Assembly: GCA_025642075.2 (NCBI GenBank)
Contig: JAODUO010000429.1
Span: 256,001 to 320,000, forward strand
DNA: 64,000 bases
Direction of reading: 5' to 3'
Origin: Ridgeia piscesae
Taxonomy: Eukaryota > Annelida > Polychaeta > Sabellida > Siboglinidae
Each line of letters starts with the position of its first letter. Position 1 is the first letter of the stretch. A program made the translations under genes and the position numbers. A model generated the notes under the pieces. The model saw only the letters and a program-made list of their open reading frames with translations, was not told the DNA's origin and ran no database searches. Positions 39,001 to 52,200 of the stretch are shown piece by piece.

Positions 39001-41787
39001 AGCAGTTTGCACTTCTGTTAACAAAAACCATCAATGAAACATAAATGTTACCAAATCTGTCACCAACATGCATCATGCACAAATTAAACAAACAATAACA
39101 TCACCAGAACACCACGCGTAATAAGAACAAGAAAGTGTAGGAAGAACTATCCGGCGTGAACAACAACAACTCTAGGACACTACACACCACTCACCTCTGG
39201 CTCAAAGTGATTGTAACTGAACTGAGGGTTCGCCGTGCTACGTCTCTTCCTCTCTGAACGCTTGTTTTGTAACTCTGCAAACACAAGGTTAAGTATTTCA
39301 CATCTAATAAGATTACTATCCAAAGAAGTAACTCAAGATGGTGAGTGGACAAGAAAGCCGTTTCTAATGCCATGTTAGAAAAACTAGACCCTGAATTGTT
39401 TCTGATATGTAAACCAGCAGCCACAGAATGATGCCATAAGTCTGTTGGACCTTCAGCCCAAAGGACTAAAAATCAAAATGCCTAGTACATTATAGAAGTT
39501 TCAAACTTACACAACTGTTAACTGTACCAATGGGTGGTTTGCTGATGTTGCAAACATATTATAAAAACAGTTATTTATAACATCAATGGAATAACCATAC
39601 TATTTACCTACAGGATGGCAGCACCCACACTGAAACAAACAAATAATCACCAGGTGGCAGCATTTCTGCAATAACTTCCTTCCTAAGTGTGTTCAGCATC
39701 CCGTGGTTCCTACACCCTAATACATGCATACTTAAACAGAATGGTTACACTTCCTAGAGATACTCACCTTTAAGTGTGTCTGGTGTGACTAAATGCAGGG
39801 AAGCCATGAATTCAAGTTTCTGTAACATAAATGAAAACCAAACGCCTTAACTACACCTGTCAAAGAAGGGCACTGTTTACTAACAAAAATTATGTCATGT
39901 TGCAACCTATAGTGGAATCAATTAATTTAAATACAAAGTTCATCAATCACTTAGTAATCATTTTAGTACTACAGCCCTCAGATGTACCATCATAAGATCA
40001 TACCCACTGACTTAACATGAAAATCGACTGCATCATTTCAACTCAAAATTTCAGCCGCAATAACACATTTGATCAACAGGAACATGATATATAAGTGTCA
40101 CGTACAGTGCACCCGAAACAGCGGACTGTCAAACTGAAATGTTTAACGTTTACTTACATATTATTCTTAATTCTATGATAAATATATGAAGGTATGCTGC
40201 CTGCAAAATTGCTTTAATAAGCATAGTATTCACAAATAAAATATTGTGCGTTTGAAAAATTGCAATAAAATATTCAATTTGTAATCACTACTGGCATTTA
40301 CGGCAACTTACTGGACATTTTGAATCTGGCTGGGTCAATCTATGCTTGACCACAGTGACCTCACAGGGACAAAGTACATCTGATTCAGTGAACTTCCTAC
40401 AAATAATTACCCCATGGAACATACGAAATCCCTTTAAAACAGTACCTTTCTCTCATCTGGGTTGACAGCTTTCTTGTTTATTGACTTCTTCAAGTTGTTT
40501 GCATCAAAATCTGGCTTTCTGATTGGTGACAATGGCACGGAAGAATTCTGTGAAGTCCATTTGTTTGTGCATTCCTGCATGGAAAATAAAAAGGAAAATA
40601 CAAATTACACCAGAAATTACTGTAACAAACAATATAAAATTAAATAAAAACAGGAGTCATAATTTGAACATGGATAAAAAATAAAATTTGTCGCCACTTG
40701 AAGAGGTAAATGCAGTTAACAAAACTTGGAACAAACTACCTTTGTTCCGTTTATTAATGACTTGTGTGGTGTGCATCATCTTTAAGACTATGCAGTATGC
40801 ACTGCCATTAAACATTTAATTGGCAACCATGGCTAACAATGAAGAGACCTGGGAACCATTTCACTAAGATAAAAAGCTATTAAGGAAAAATGGTAAATTC
40901 ATCCTTAATTTTTTTGGTTAAATTAAATGTGTTTTTTTCAAAATGCAAATGTCCATTTCCATATTACTGTAGACACTATTTCCATGACACACCAGTGAAA
41001 ATGTTCTGTTGACGAGTCATGGCACTGACACTTTTCAGGTGTACAAAATCACTGTTATGGATCAAAAGTGATTTTAAAGTGCAAAATTGGGCTTAAAAGC
41101 TCTTAACGTTAGTGAAATAGTCCCCTGCCCCCAACCCTGTAAAACAGGCAACAGGAAAAAAATTCTGACAACAACACTGACCATTATTCGAGTTGGTGGT
41201 CTTCGTATAGAGTACTGCGGAACGCGGATGGGCGGGGAGCTGCATCGCGTTACCGGCTGCTGTGGCTTCTTGTTGATCAGCTGTGACACTTTCTTCTGAT
41301 GCAGGGCTGATGAGGAGCCATTGTTGTGACTGCTGTCAAGAGTCACTGGTCTCATTTGGTTCTGATGCGCAGGACTTGGCTTGCTCAAGTCATTGTTGTT
41401 GTTGTTGTTTTGACTGACACCATGTGGTACAACCTGCTGCAATGACAAATCGGTGACAGCTGTTGAAGATGGAATTAAAACGGCAATTCCAGAATTGTAG
41501 TCAGTGTCCTGTTTACGAAAGTAATTGGACTCAGTGAAACCAAATTCTATTACTTTGCAATTATTTTTTTTATACCATAATTTAATTGTTTAGCTATCAA
41601 AAGCAATTTTGTGTAAGTTGCAACTTTCTAAACCGAGCAAAATTACTTGATCACTACTGTGCAGTGAATTGTTGTTGTTGGGGAAGGCACGCTGTATCTA
41701 GATCTGCCTGTGAGTGAGTTTATTTGGTAAAAATTATATACATGACAAATAAACATAGTTTAGCTGCAAAAGCAAACAAAAGAATAA

Positions 41788-41843
<56 letters not shown>

Positions 41844-44800
41844 CTGAGGATAAACACATTAAAGCACACAAAAGTACACCTATTTACAATGTGGTCTTGC
41901 ACTACCCTCTGACAAATGGTCCCCTTCCAGTATTCATCTACAGTATTTAATCCCTCCATCCTATTGCCAGTCTTCCTCTAGATCATTTCCTGTCATAAAT
42001 GTTCTAGGTGGTGATATACAATGTCCATCAATTATCTCATATTGTAGTGTACCTTTCAGGTCCAATTCTGTCTCGTGATTTGTTCAATCATTCTATGACA
42101 AATGTCTTCTTTCTTACTCAGATGCATGTTTTCTGTCCTGATATATTATTTATTTTCATCTCTTTGTGTGGCTGCTAGCTTGTTAGGCTAAATTCTAACC
42201 CTGATTGTTATATTCGCATATCTATATTCTGATATGGCATTTATGACCGGGATTGGTATTTTGTGACTGGAATTACACACCTCTACACCACCATACACGT
42301 TCTCAGTTCAAACAAACACTTCCAAATAAACATACACAATAGGCATCTTGTATAAAGGACCATATTAGTTTTTTTACCACAAAATTAGGGCGTTACGTTA
42401 TCTGCCATCCTATGACAGCAACATTATTGTCGTAACAGGAGCTACTGACCTCATTTTTTTTATTTATATATATTTTTAGTACAACAATATGTGACCCAGC
42501 ACAGCAAAATCAGGAATAAGTCGGGATTGTCGAACCTGGCAAATCAGCTTCAAAGTGCGCGAATGGGTATTTTTGGATGGAAAGGTCGATTTTCAGATAT
42601 AGGTGAATTTAGTTAATGTAGTCATCGTAGATTACTATTATGCTGTTATAACATCATAAAACGAGTTATAACATTGCTAAAAAGAGATATTTGGAACAGC
42701 TATGCCGATCTCAGTGAGAAGAAGAACGAAAAATGTGCTTCATTCAGATGCATCGTGTCCGCCTTACGTCCTGCCTACCCCCGCCATATTGGTATCGTTT
42801 TGAAGCTGAACTATTATGGGATGTATTCCCACGCGCAAAATTTGTCACATGTCAGTATAAAGCCAATTAAAATGCTTGAAAACGGGGCTAAAACGTAAAC
42901 AAGAGCACGTTGGCGAAATCACGTGATATAATGCGCCCCGCTGATTGGCGGCTGACCTTTAAACCCACGCGAAGCCATGTTTGTTTTGCTTCGACATCGG
43001 GTGCACCGGACATCGTTTTTGCATAAAATCTGCGAATTCTAATTTATTATTAAGTTGTCAGTGCCGTAATATTAGTTGTTAGTTACATAGGTTTTAACCT
43101 GTGCAGTGATAGGCTCAACAACAGTATGGATGTTGCACAGCAGCGTGACATAGACATCGATCGACCTAGGCCTAGCGCTCAGCGATGGCCGCGATGACAA
43201 AATCTGCGCGGAGTGTTTGACAACGAATCTTTGACACAACTATTGGGTGCGTATCGGATGGAGAGTTTACTGGATTCGTACGTGTCAGACAACAATAGTG
43301 AATCAGGGAGTGTCGTTTTGGCACTGAGTGCAAAAGTGGCGAGGAAGACTAATACCAAGTGACAGCTGACATTGACAGCTTCGATCATGGATCGCAACGC
43401 CAACGCTGCTGAAAATGTACTCGTAGATTTATACCAAGAACTTGAACACGTTCGTAGATTCATCTGCGGTTGCAGGTGTTTTATGCTAGACCCTGCTGTC
43501 AACAATTCATGGATTGGCAAAAATGTTTGACAGCCCGAACGAATGCAAAGGAGATGACAGCCAGACTGAGGGTAAGTTATACTAGCTCTATTGACTGTTT
43601 TGCTGTGATGGCAGGCTCAGCCTCACTCATTGTCACATTGAGCTCTCTAACAATGACATGCCATGACTCACATAAACCCGTGGCTTTGCTGTGAGTGTGA
43701 GAGTATCAATGTCACTGGTAATGTACTAGTACGGTAATATACTAGTACCATGACTCATTTAGAATTATGTTTTTAACTTATTTATACCTGCTTGTTATTA
43801 TCGTAGATCTTCATGAAATTAATGATCACATTTATTAGGTAGAATATTTTTTATTATTAGGGGAGGGGAGTAATGTTTTGTAACAGGTAAGAAAGAAAAC
43901 ATTTTGATTTACTGATTTAGAGCAGTTAACGAATGGGATGGAAGGTTTATAATATTCAGAGCTGACTCTAAATGATCCAAGGTATTCGTCAATTATGCTG
44001 TTAGCCTGCTTATTTACCTAGCTGCTGGGCTCACTATGTATATGTCATCTGATTTAATGATCAACTGTCCATATCTCCAGTTTGAAATAATGGACAGTCA
44101 TTACATACACTTTTGCAGGATTAAATGTTTTGTATATGAGGGAAATTAAGACCATTATGTTTGTTTTGTATCAGGTTTACGTCTGAAGAACCCAGTGTCG
44201 TGTTCGCCAGGAAGCAGCCATCCGATGACAAACAGTGGTTCGATTTGCAGCACAGGCGAGGAGTCTCCCCCCACCTGCTGCTCTACCTACAGAACCATCA
44301 CCCCCATGCCTCAACATCCACCAATAGTGTTTGTTTTACAAGATCAATGAAGTTTGCGGACATCAACTGTCCAGAGCAAAGCCGACACATCCGAAGCCGC
44401 ACCAGTCCACTGCTGCAACAGTCTTCCCATCACGTGAAGTGGCTGCTGCCATTGCCACATCAAAAAATGACAAAAGAAGCAGTGACTGTGTATTGCTGTG
44501 TCAGAAACAGACAGAACACATGGCTAGATTCTGTAAACATTTTACTGTAGATTTCCGATTTGGTGCAGAATGTTCAAAAGGGATATCTCTGGAACTATAA
44601 GAGCTGCCAATGTGGAATTTCACCACACTGTGCACATTGGTGTGGTCTACAACTGTGCCAAATTTCACATTCCTGTGAGCTGTCTTCATGTTGCAAATGT
44701 ATTAAAATACTTCATTAAACTTTAAAGCTGTTTTTCTCAGAATCGGTTTTCAGAAAATGACTTGGTACACCTTCTCTTTATGAAACAATAACTTGGCGAC

Positions 44801-46487
44801 CAATACAGCTAGACATTTGTGTTTGGTACCATTGGAAAGCCCATAAATTTACCTTTCACATGGTACTTTAACTCAAAAAGTGATTTTCCTACTTATTCCT
44901 GATTTTGCTGTGCTGGGTCACATATTTTAAGTGCAAACGGTTGTATGTGAATATGAAATAATATGTGTGTATACATGCATGTATAAATGTACAAGCTTAA
45001 TTGATTTATAGAAAAATCAAAAAAAAATTACCTCCTCAGGGTCAAATAAACATAATGGTTATGGGTAACACTTACCTGTGATGGTAGCTGCAACCCTTTT
45101 TTGTTCACCAATTCTTTTCTTAGCAGCTGTACAACAGATTTCTGGAAAAAAAAAGAGCAAATTAAATAAATGTTATTATCTTAGGTGGTGTTAGTCACAA
45201 ATGACAGTGTTATTTATTACAATCATATATTTTGTTACAGCCACATTTCATCAAATATATATAAAATTATTAATACTAATTAATTATATTAATGTTGAGT
45301 AGTATTGACTCTGTTGAGTAAATATTTGCCATCTAATTTTCACTAAAAGTGTAGTTACTATGACAAATATATCACATAACAAAGTAACAAACATGACATA
45401 TATACTGGACATTATCAAGCTAGATCTGAGGTACAACAAACCCAACTGTCTGAACATAAGAACAAATAACAGCAACTAATTTATCATAAGTATGTAATTT
45501 AACCACCCATCTACAAAACTAAATTGATCAGATTTGATCTAATCAATATTATATTGCATGTTACGAGACTATCAGTAAAATATATAGAGATTAACAAAAG
45601 GAAACAACAACAACACCCACCTGTCGTTCACTCAGCGACGTGATTTCTGTTTGGAGATTATGAAGTTGCTCTTTCAAAGCAAAATTCTGAAAAATGTCAA
45701 CAACTTCTTTAGACTGTAAAATGTAGAAAAATGTAAGTTTAAGTATTTTCTAATTAAATCACCGGTTTGGTTTTTTATTTTGACTTTCTGTTGTTTATCA
45801 ACAAATATATTTAGAAAATAAAATATTAAAAACACATGAACATCTATTTAAGCAATGCTATTAAACATGTCCACGGTTAATTTTATTGTGATTACAGTCA
45901 TGTAAAAGAAACAACGGTAACAAATCTGCCATAAAATACTATTTTTTTCAAAACATAATACTATACCTGTGGGTCATTCTTCATTTTTGAAACCAGCAAC
46001 TACAATACAAATATAAAACATTAAAACAACATTAGTTTGAAGAAATTCACACAAACCCTGGGCAGTGAATGTTTCAACATCTGAGTCCGACAGATGCTTC
46101 TTTTACTTTTGTTATTACTCATTTACTGCTGACAGTCACAACAAGAATAGTCATTGTACGTGGCCACCTGCCGACTAATATTTACATTATCTGCCATCCT
46201 ATCTGACTATTAATCAATAAATTATCACGCCAAATAAAAGTTACTATGTTTTAACTACTTACTGGTTATTCTAATATCGATATCCCATGTAAACGTACGA
46301 TAGATTGCAATGTAAAGTTGCGCATAACATTAGTGCTAAATCTATGCGTATGATGCTTCGCATAATCTAGTAGGTGAATATCAATATGCGAATGGAAGGG
46401 TACAAACAAGTTTAGAAATACAACCTGATGGCTCTGTATTGCAACTTTCAGCTGCGCTTGTATCCGATCTAAGTCAAGTCGTGACAT
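33078..46487 (-). CDS. PHF21A-like: PHF21A/PHF21B (BHC80)-type PHD finger protein
   Basis: Nuclear chromatin reader; vertebrate PHF21A/BHC80 binds unmodified H3K4 in the LSD1-CoREST repressor complex. Fourteen coding exons, all GT-AG and phase-consistent: 46487-46425, 45999-45967, 45686-45621, 45141-45076, 41436-41182, 40574-40446, 39819-39768, 39274-39195, 38506-38446, 37891-37692, 35483-35334, 34609-34537, 33951-33848, 33179-33078; 477 aa. N-terminal coiled coil at 1-70 ([22 protein letters not shown]), PIRVPQ in exon 5, [16 protein letters not shown] at 205-220, [13 protein letters not shown]-hook RKRGRPPK at 266-273 split across exons 9/10, PHD finger at about 337-385 with all eight C4HC3 ligands, then [13 protein letters not shown] and a coiled coil ending [14 protein letters not shown]341 and M354 correspond to the BHC80 H3K4me0-reading residues. 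Human PHF21A is about 630-680 aa; the glutamine-rich middle is short here. Confidence 0.93.
41760..41845. repeat. (TA)n microsatellite in PHF21-like intron 4
   Basis: Uninterrupted TA run of about 50 bp at 41791-41841. Confidence 0.9.
42486..44926. mobile_element. DNA transposon with perfect 36-bp terminal inverted repeats
   Basis: 42486-42521 is the exact reverse complement of 44891-44926, beginning AATATGTGACCCAGCACAGC and continuing through AAAATCAGGAATAAGT. If the true termini are TGTGACCC, the flanking dinucleotide is TA on both sides, which suggests a TA target duplication as in Tc1/mariner-type elements. The class is not certain. The element lies in PHF21-like intron 4 (between exons 4 and 5) and contains the decayed spliced gene remains at 43126-43530 and about 44174-44550. 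Perfect TIRs imply recent mobility despite the decayed interior. Confidence 0.8.
43126..43530 (+). pseudogene. Decayed coding exon inside the 36-bp-TIR element
   Basis: A 135-codon frame from an ATG has protein-like composition ([38 protein letters not shown]). Its internal stops at 43195-43197 and 43360-43362 and its terminal stop are all TGA, as expected from CpG decay of CGA codons. A donor-like GAG|GGTAAGT follows near 43571 and an acceptor TTTTGTATCAG precedes GTTTACGTC at 44174, so the remains look spliced. I do not recognise the family: it may be a transposase or a captured host gene. Confidence 0.4.
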
Positions 46488-46489
46488 CT

Positions 46490-48617
46490 TGGAACGTGCG
46501 CCGTAGACTATTGCTGCAAATCACAACAGCCACTGCGTGTGTCGAATAAACAAAACATCTACACCGTAACTCTCGCGTCAACTTGAGGCCGCCGCTCCGA
46601 TCAGGGAACACAAAACAAATCTTGCGAGGCGGTCAGGCCCGTCACTCTCCGCCGATGCTATAAACTCGCCCAAAGCTTATCAACGTTAAGCTGAAAATTG
46701 TTCAAACTCTGGTAGCCTGTTAAAACAGCCACCTTACACCGTTTTAACTTGTTATTAAAAATAAATATTACTATTACTTTGGAAGAAAACAATTGTTTTG
46801 AACTCCAATCGTTGCCCAAGCTCCGTGATAAGGCAGCAATTACCTAAGAAAGGTCCCGGATGTTCTATGCACGAAAATTAGGTCCCTATTAAGAACTATT
46901 TTGTCTTGCTTATTGTGTGGATATTAGCATTTATATGTGTATTGTATGAAAATAACATTAAATATAATATATCATACAAAAACGTGAACAATATCAGTGT
47001 ATATAGTTATGTTTTAAAATTTTACGTTGTTGTAAAGGTGTCCACCTGCTAATGCGTAATAATATATGACTGCAGTCAGCCAAGTGTCGTTCCAAAATGG
47101 CAGCGTTTTGTAGACAACGTTTTTGACGGTTGCAATAGTGTCGCGTTTAATCCAGGCAAGGAAACATTTGTGAATAGTAACACAAACACCAGACGTTTAC
47201 ATATTATTTGAATTTTTAGTTAGCCTGTTACTGCTGAAAATGCTATATTGACGACACCTCAGACATATTTAGCGAGGACCTTCTCCCAACTCCGGTAGTT
47301 CCGATCCAACCTCCAGGCTCCACTGTTGCAGTCCAGGTGGAACCCACGTGGGTCATACTATGGGCTGAAATTGCAATAATAATCACTGTTAGACGTAGTC
47401 AGCATCAAGTAACACCCTAACATTATTCACAAATCTAACAGAGAAGAATAATTGTCAAAATGCCCATATCTAATAGTCTAAGTAGAGACCACATTTGTCT
47501 TATTTCAGATGGTTTCTGTAGTGGTTGTTTGTGCAAACAAATCAGTTTGGGGTCTTCATAGGCTAATTATATATGGACAGTGCTATAATTATTGGTAATT
47601 TGGGTTTATTGACCAGTTCACAGCTGCTTTCCATTGGCATGTCATTTGCTGATTATTAAGTAAGTTACCACTTTCTCCGACCTGCTTTCTCGCCCCGGCC
47701 TCGCTCTCTTCCTGGAGAAGTTGCACAGCCGTATGAGTGTCGGTAAAAATAGGATTTTGATTTTCATAAAACAAGTATATAGAAACCTCCAACCCTTTCC
47801 AGTGTGTACGGTTTGTACACTTTGGAATTTTTTTGCAATTATGAATAATCCCATACATAATGTTGATTATATTTCAAAATGTTAGTGACCAAATTCTGCA
47901 ACAATTAAGTTGCTTTGTTAGTGAACTGGATCTCATGCACATTTACCTATTCGCTTGGCAGCTCTGTAACTTAACATTTTATATCTTAAAAATCCAATCT
48001 ATTTCAATAAATATAAAACTAACATTTACTCCTGGTTTCAACATTCTGAAATGTAAAATTTATTTGCTGTTTCTTGTGAAAAATGTTGTATTTACTACAT
48101 GTAGTAACAGTTATATGTAGAGACCGTTCACCCATCATTTGCACAGGTAAAACCCAAGGTAGACAGGTAGAAATATCACTGGACAGATGATGGATGGGTA
48201 AAAAAACCAAGGAGCAAAAGTCTTGTAAAATCAGATATGCCTTGAAAATAGGTGTGAATGAGTGTCAAGCATGTGTTTGTGTAGTTTATTTCAGTTGATG
48301 ATACACATCTCAACTAGCTTGTGGCCTTGTACGCATAATTGCATGAGTTAACATCCACATGTCCACCAACAAATTTGTGACTGCCTGACAGGCGAAGTGG
48401 CTAGGCAAAATATGTTTTGTAGAGAACATGTTTGTCACAGTTGCACTAACAAGCTATAATGGCATTGGAAAGACTTCATTTAAAAAAAATGGATCAAGAT
48501 CAAGTGGAGCTCTTCTAACTATTGGTTGATGCCTCCAGAAAGTAATTGTTCTTTGCATCCACGGATATTCCAGAAGATAAATTCCGTACATCTGAGAAAG
48601 GGACACATAACAGAACC
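46490..48617. promoter_or_regulatory. Divergent promoter interval between PHF21-like and NUP50
   Basis: The two start codons face away from each other. The part next to PHF21-like (46490-46680) is CpG-rich by eye. CCAAAATGGCAGC at 47094-47106 resembles a YY1-type core promoter site and could mark the NUP50 transcription start (inference). The rest includes AT-rich sequence and MITE copy 5. NUP50 5' UTR exons must lie here but were not resolved. Confidence 0.45.
48110..48402 (-). mobile_element. hAT-type MITE, copy 5, diverged
   Basis: Reverse-orientation relative of the family: GTAGAGACCGTTCACCCATC, AGGTAAAACCC, a TGCCTTGAAAATAGGTG block and GTTAACATCCACATGTCCACC in the same order as copy 3. 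The terminal CTTTATGCAG repeats are no longer intact. It lies in the NUP50 5' region. Confidence 0.6.
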
Positions 48618-48777
48618 ATGGCAAAGCGAGCAGCTAACAATTACTTGACTGACCAGAACTGGGACGAGGAAGAAGAACCAGCAGAGGTAAAGTTGTCTTC
48701 ATCCTTATATATTCCAAAAATTACGTGACCCTCTCATTTCAGTCCTTATCCCTCATTTTGTCAGCTACTTTGGTATA

Positions 48778-48814
<37 letters not shown>

Positions 48815-49223
48815 CAGCTGTTCTCCAAAATCCCTAACAATTTACTCATTGAATGACACTTTTCTTTTTTTAGACATACGTTGTAAACGCTATGTACCAT
48901 ACTATTCCCAGTAACGCATAGCTGCATTTTATTTAGGAATATGTGTATTATAAATGCAAGGATGGTAATATTGTTATAGTATGTAAGAATGCCCATTCTT
49001 GCCACTGATGTCTGTGATATAGTAGTTGATAGATGCACGTCCATTCTTTTGCATTCGTGCGTATGAATAACCACTACTGTGTGTACATTTGTTAAGTGCA
49101 CGCATCTAATTCGCTGTAAAACTAAACTAAGAACTTGCATCTAATTCGCTATAAAAACAAAACTAAGAACTTGGACCTGCCAGACACGATAAGTGTGATT
49201 ATGTCATGATTATGTGTATATGT

Positions 49224-49291
<68 letters not shown>

Positions 49292-52200
49292 TAATAGCTA
49301 TTACATGGATTATTCAAGTTCATAAGCATATGGTGTTTACTTAACATGAATTAGCACTTAGAGCACTCTTTTACTAAAACTCTTAAACAGTTAAACCATA
49401 TGGTTTTATCTTATACTGTAATTATGTATTCACTCCATCAGGCAGGCACATTCACTACTGCGTCTGTGGACGTTATACAGAAACGACAGATCAAAACAGC
49501 AAAGAGAAGGATTGCGAATGATGGACAGGTTGGTTCATTTTTCATCTAGAAAAGCTGATATTTTTGTGTGGTATGATGTCACTTCTAAGTAGCATGTCAT
49601 TACTAAGAAGCCGTTCTGTGATTGTTCAAAGAGCAAACTTTACAAATGAATGGGTTTATAGTATAATTTATAATCGTCTGGCACGTCTGTTTCTTTAAAC
49701 AACAACTTCTAAGGATGTGATGCTGTAAGGTTGACATTAGACATTTGCAATTATTGAAGTCTATTGGCAACAGGGCTGGGATCAATTCCAATCAATTCCA
49801 AATCCAGCTCCAATTCCTTGCAATTCCATTTATTCAATTTCAATTGAAATTCAAATTCCCGCTCCAATTCCACATGATAAAAGTTAACCATACAATTATA
49901 CGATTAACCCTCTCAAGGTCAGATTAATGGAAATATATAATACCTGCTGTTGAATTCTATTAAAGTGAGAGATTGTGTTGTGACTGAATCATGTGCGATA
50001 CATAAATGCAAATAAATATAAAAATCCGCTCTGATTTAAATAAACTTTTCACTACATCAGTATTACTAATTCCTTATGTAAATAGCCAAGATATGTAAAT
50101 GTCTTATTATGAATTATCAAAGTTTGACCAAATTAAAATATTGAATTTTTTAATAAAATATTTATAATTTACGGATACTTGCAGCATATGAAATATTAAT
50201 AAATTACTATTCCAAAAAATGTACATCTAATTACATATCTAAAGTAAACAATAATGAAATAATTTCATTTGTTATGAGTATGTGCGTTTATTTTCCATAT
50301 TTTATGCAAAATGGCATTCTTTGCGATCATAACTGTCATCCCAACAGAATGATTAAGTTGGTGTTATATTTCAAATGCATAATTGTACTGCAAAACATTC
50401 CCCTTTGATGACAGCGTCTCTTATAATCTCGATACGAAAATTCCATCACAGTCTGAATTACTGAAATTAGACATAACAACAACATCAATAATTACAATGG
50501 AGCTAAAAACACCACCCACATCATCGCGCCGCGGATTAATATTTGTGTATACCAAAATAGATCCATCAAAAGTTAGCATTTAATCATAGAAATCGTCAGC
50601 TGACGCATTGTTTTTAGAACAATTTGTGTGTACTTCATCTAACTCTGTGGTGTACTTCCATTTTTTCATCCCCGCAGCAAATGTGTGAATTTATTCTAAT
50701 TTGGCTTAAAATATATTCACTGTGTGATGATCATGACAAGCAGTATCAGAAATGGAGCGCAACGGTGAGTTTGACCATAAAACTGTATGGCAATTGTCAT
50801 TTGATGCTACATAGCCACAGAAATCGCCTGGATTTCAAAATTTTGACACTTGCCAGTGAAACTTCAATATTATTACGTGCGAACTGCTGAAATATAGTGC
50901 CATTATTTGTTGATGACTCAGTTTTGTTTACAATAGACATGTAATTAGTTGTACATGTTATAGTATAGTAATTTATTAATATTTCATACTCCGCAAGTAT
51001 CCATAAATTATTAGTAACAAATATTTTATTAAAAAAGTTGTTGGAAAATGTTTCAATATTTTAATTTTGTCAAATTTTGATAATTCATGTTTAGGTAATA
51101 AATTTACATATCTGGCACAAACTTGCGAATTAGTACTACAGACATAGTGAAACGTTGATTTAAATCGGACCAGAATTTATTTATTTAGTTATGCATTGAT
51201 GCAACTGAAGTATAGCACATGATTCAGCCACAACACAATCTCTCAATTTAATAGAATTCAGTAGCAGGTACACATTTCCATTATTCTGGCCTTGAGAGGG
51301 TTAATATAATTATATAATCATGTGACATACACACATAATCACATATACCTGGTACATAGAAATTAATAAACCAAAAGAATTCATTCAGTGACATTTTACT
51401 GCAGGAAAACCATTTTAATCCAGGCATCACCGCATAATTAAAATGTCGGAGTCTATAGTCTCTACTGAGTCTACTGTCATTCTGGCATGAACTACTTAGC
51501 AATTACCATCATTGCAGTTGTGACATTCTGGTTTCAATCTTCAGGCCTCTTCAATCTTCACTGGGCTTGTGTTTGCATTGGTAATCTTTGAACTAGTTAC
51601 AGTTTGGACTGTTTTGAAGTATCCTGGCTTCTTTTGTGCTAGCCCTAATATTTGGTTAGCATGTGATACTGGGAAAGTGTGATTGTTATCTAGGCAATTT
51701 CAGTGGTTCCTTGAAGCAGTTCCCTGCCATCACTCATTTCACACAAGGCATTCCCATTCATCAGTTTCATCCACTCTGCTGCTGGGTAATGTTTGATCAG
51801 CAGCTTCATTGTTCAACTTTTATTGGACACTAAACACCATTGCCTCCATAGCATTACCGGTACTCCCAACAGTGTGAAAAATATCCTTTGCAGCATCACA
51901 AAAATATCTGATGCTCAATTCCAATCCATTCAATTCTAATTCAATTAAGAATCTTTCAATTTGTTTTTGTTCCAAATCTTTCAATTCCAATTCCCTCTCC
52001 AATTCTGGAATTGAATTGATCAATTCCAATTCTTTTTTAATTGACCCGTCCCTGATTGGTAAGTACAGTTGCTTTGTGGTGTGGCAAATTTGGTGTTTAT
52101 CTTTTCTAGTGTTATGTGAAACTCGTTCGTTAGTTTTAGACTCTTGATAAATGGTTTCCATCCTCTTCTGTTATCTAGACAGCCCCCTCTGCCTTCAAGG

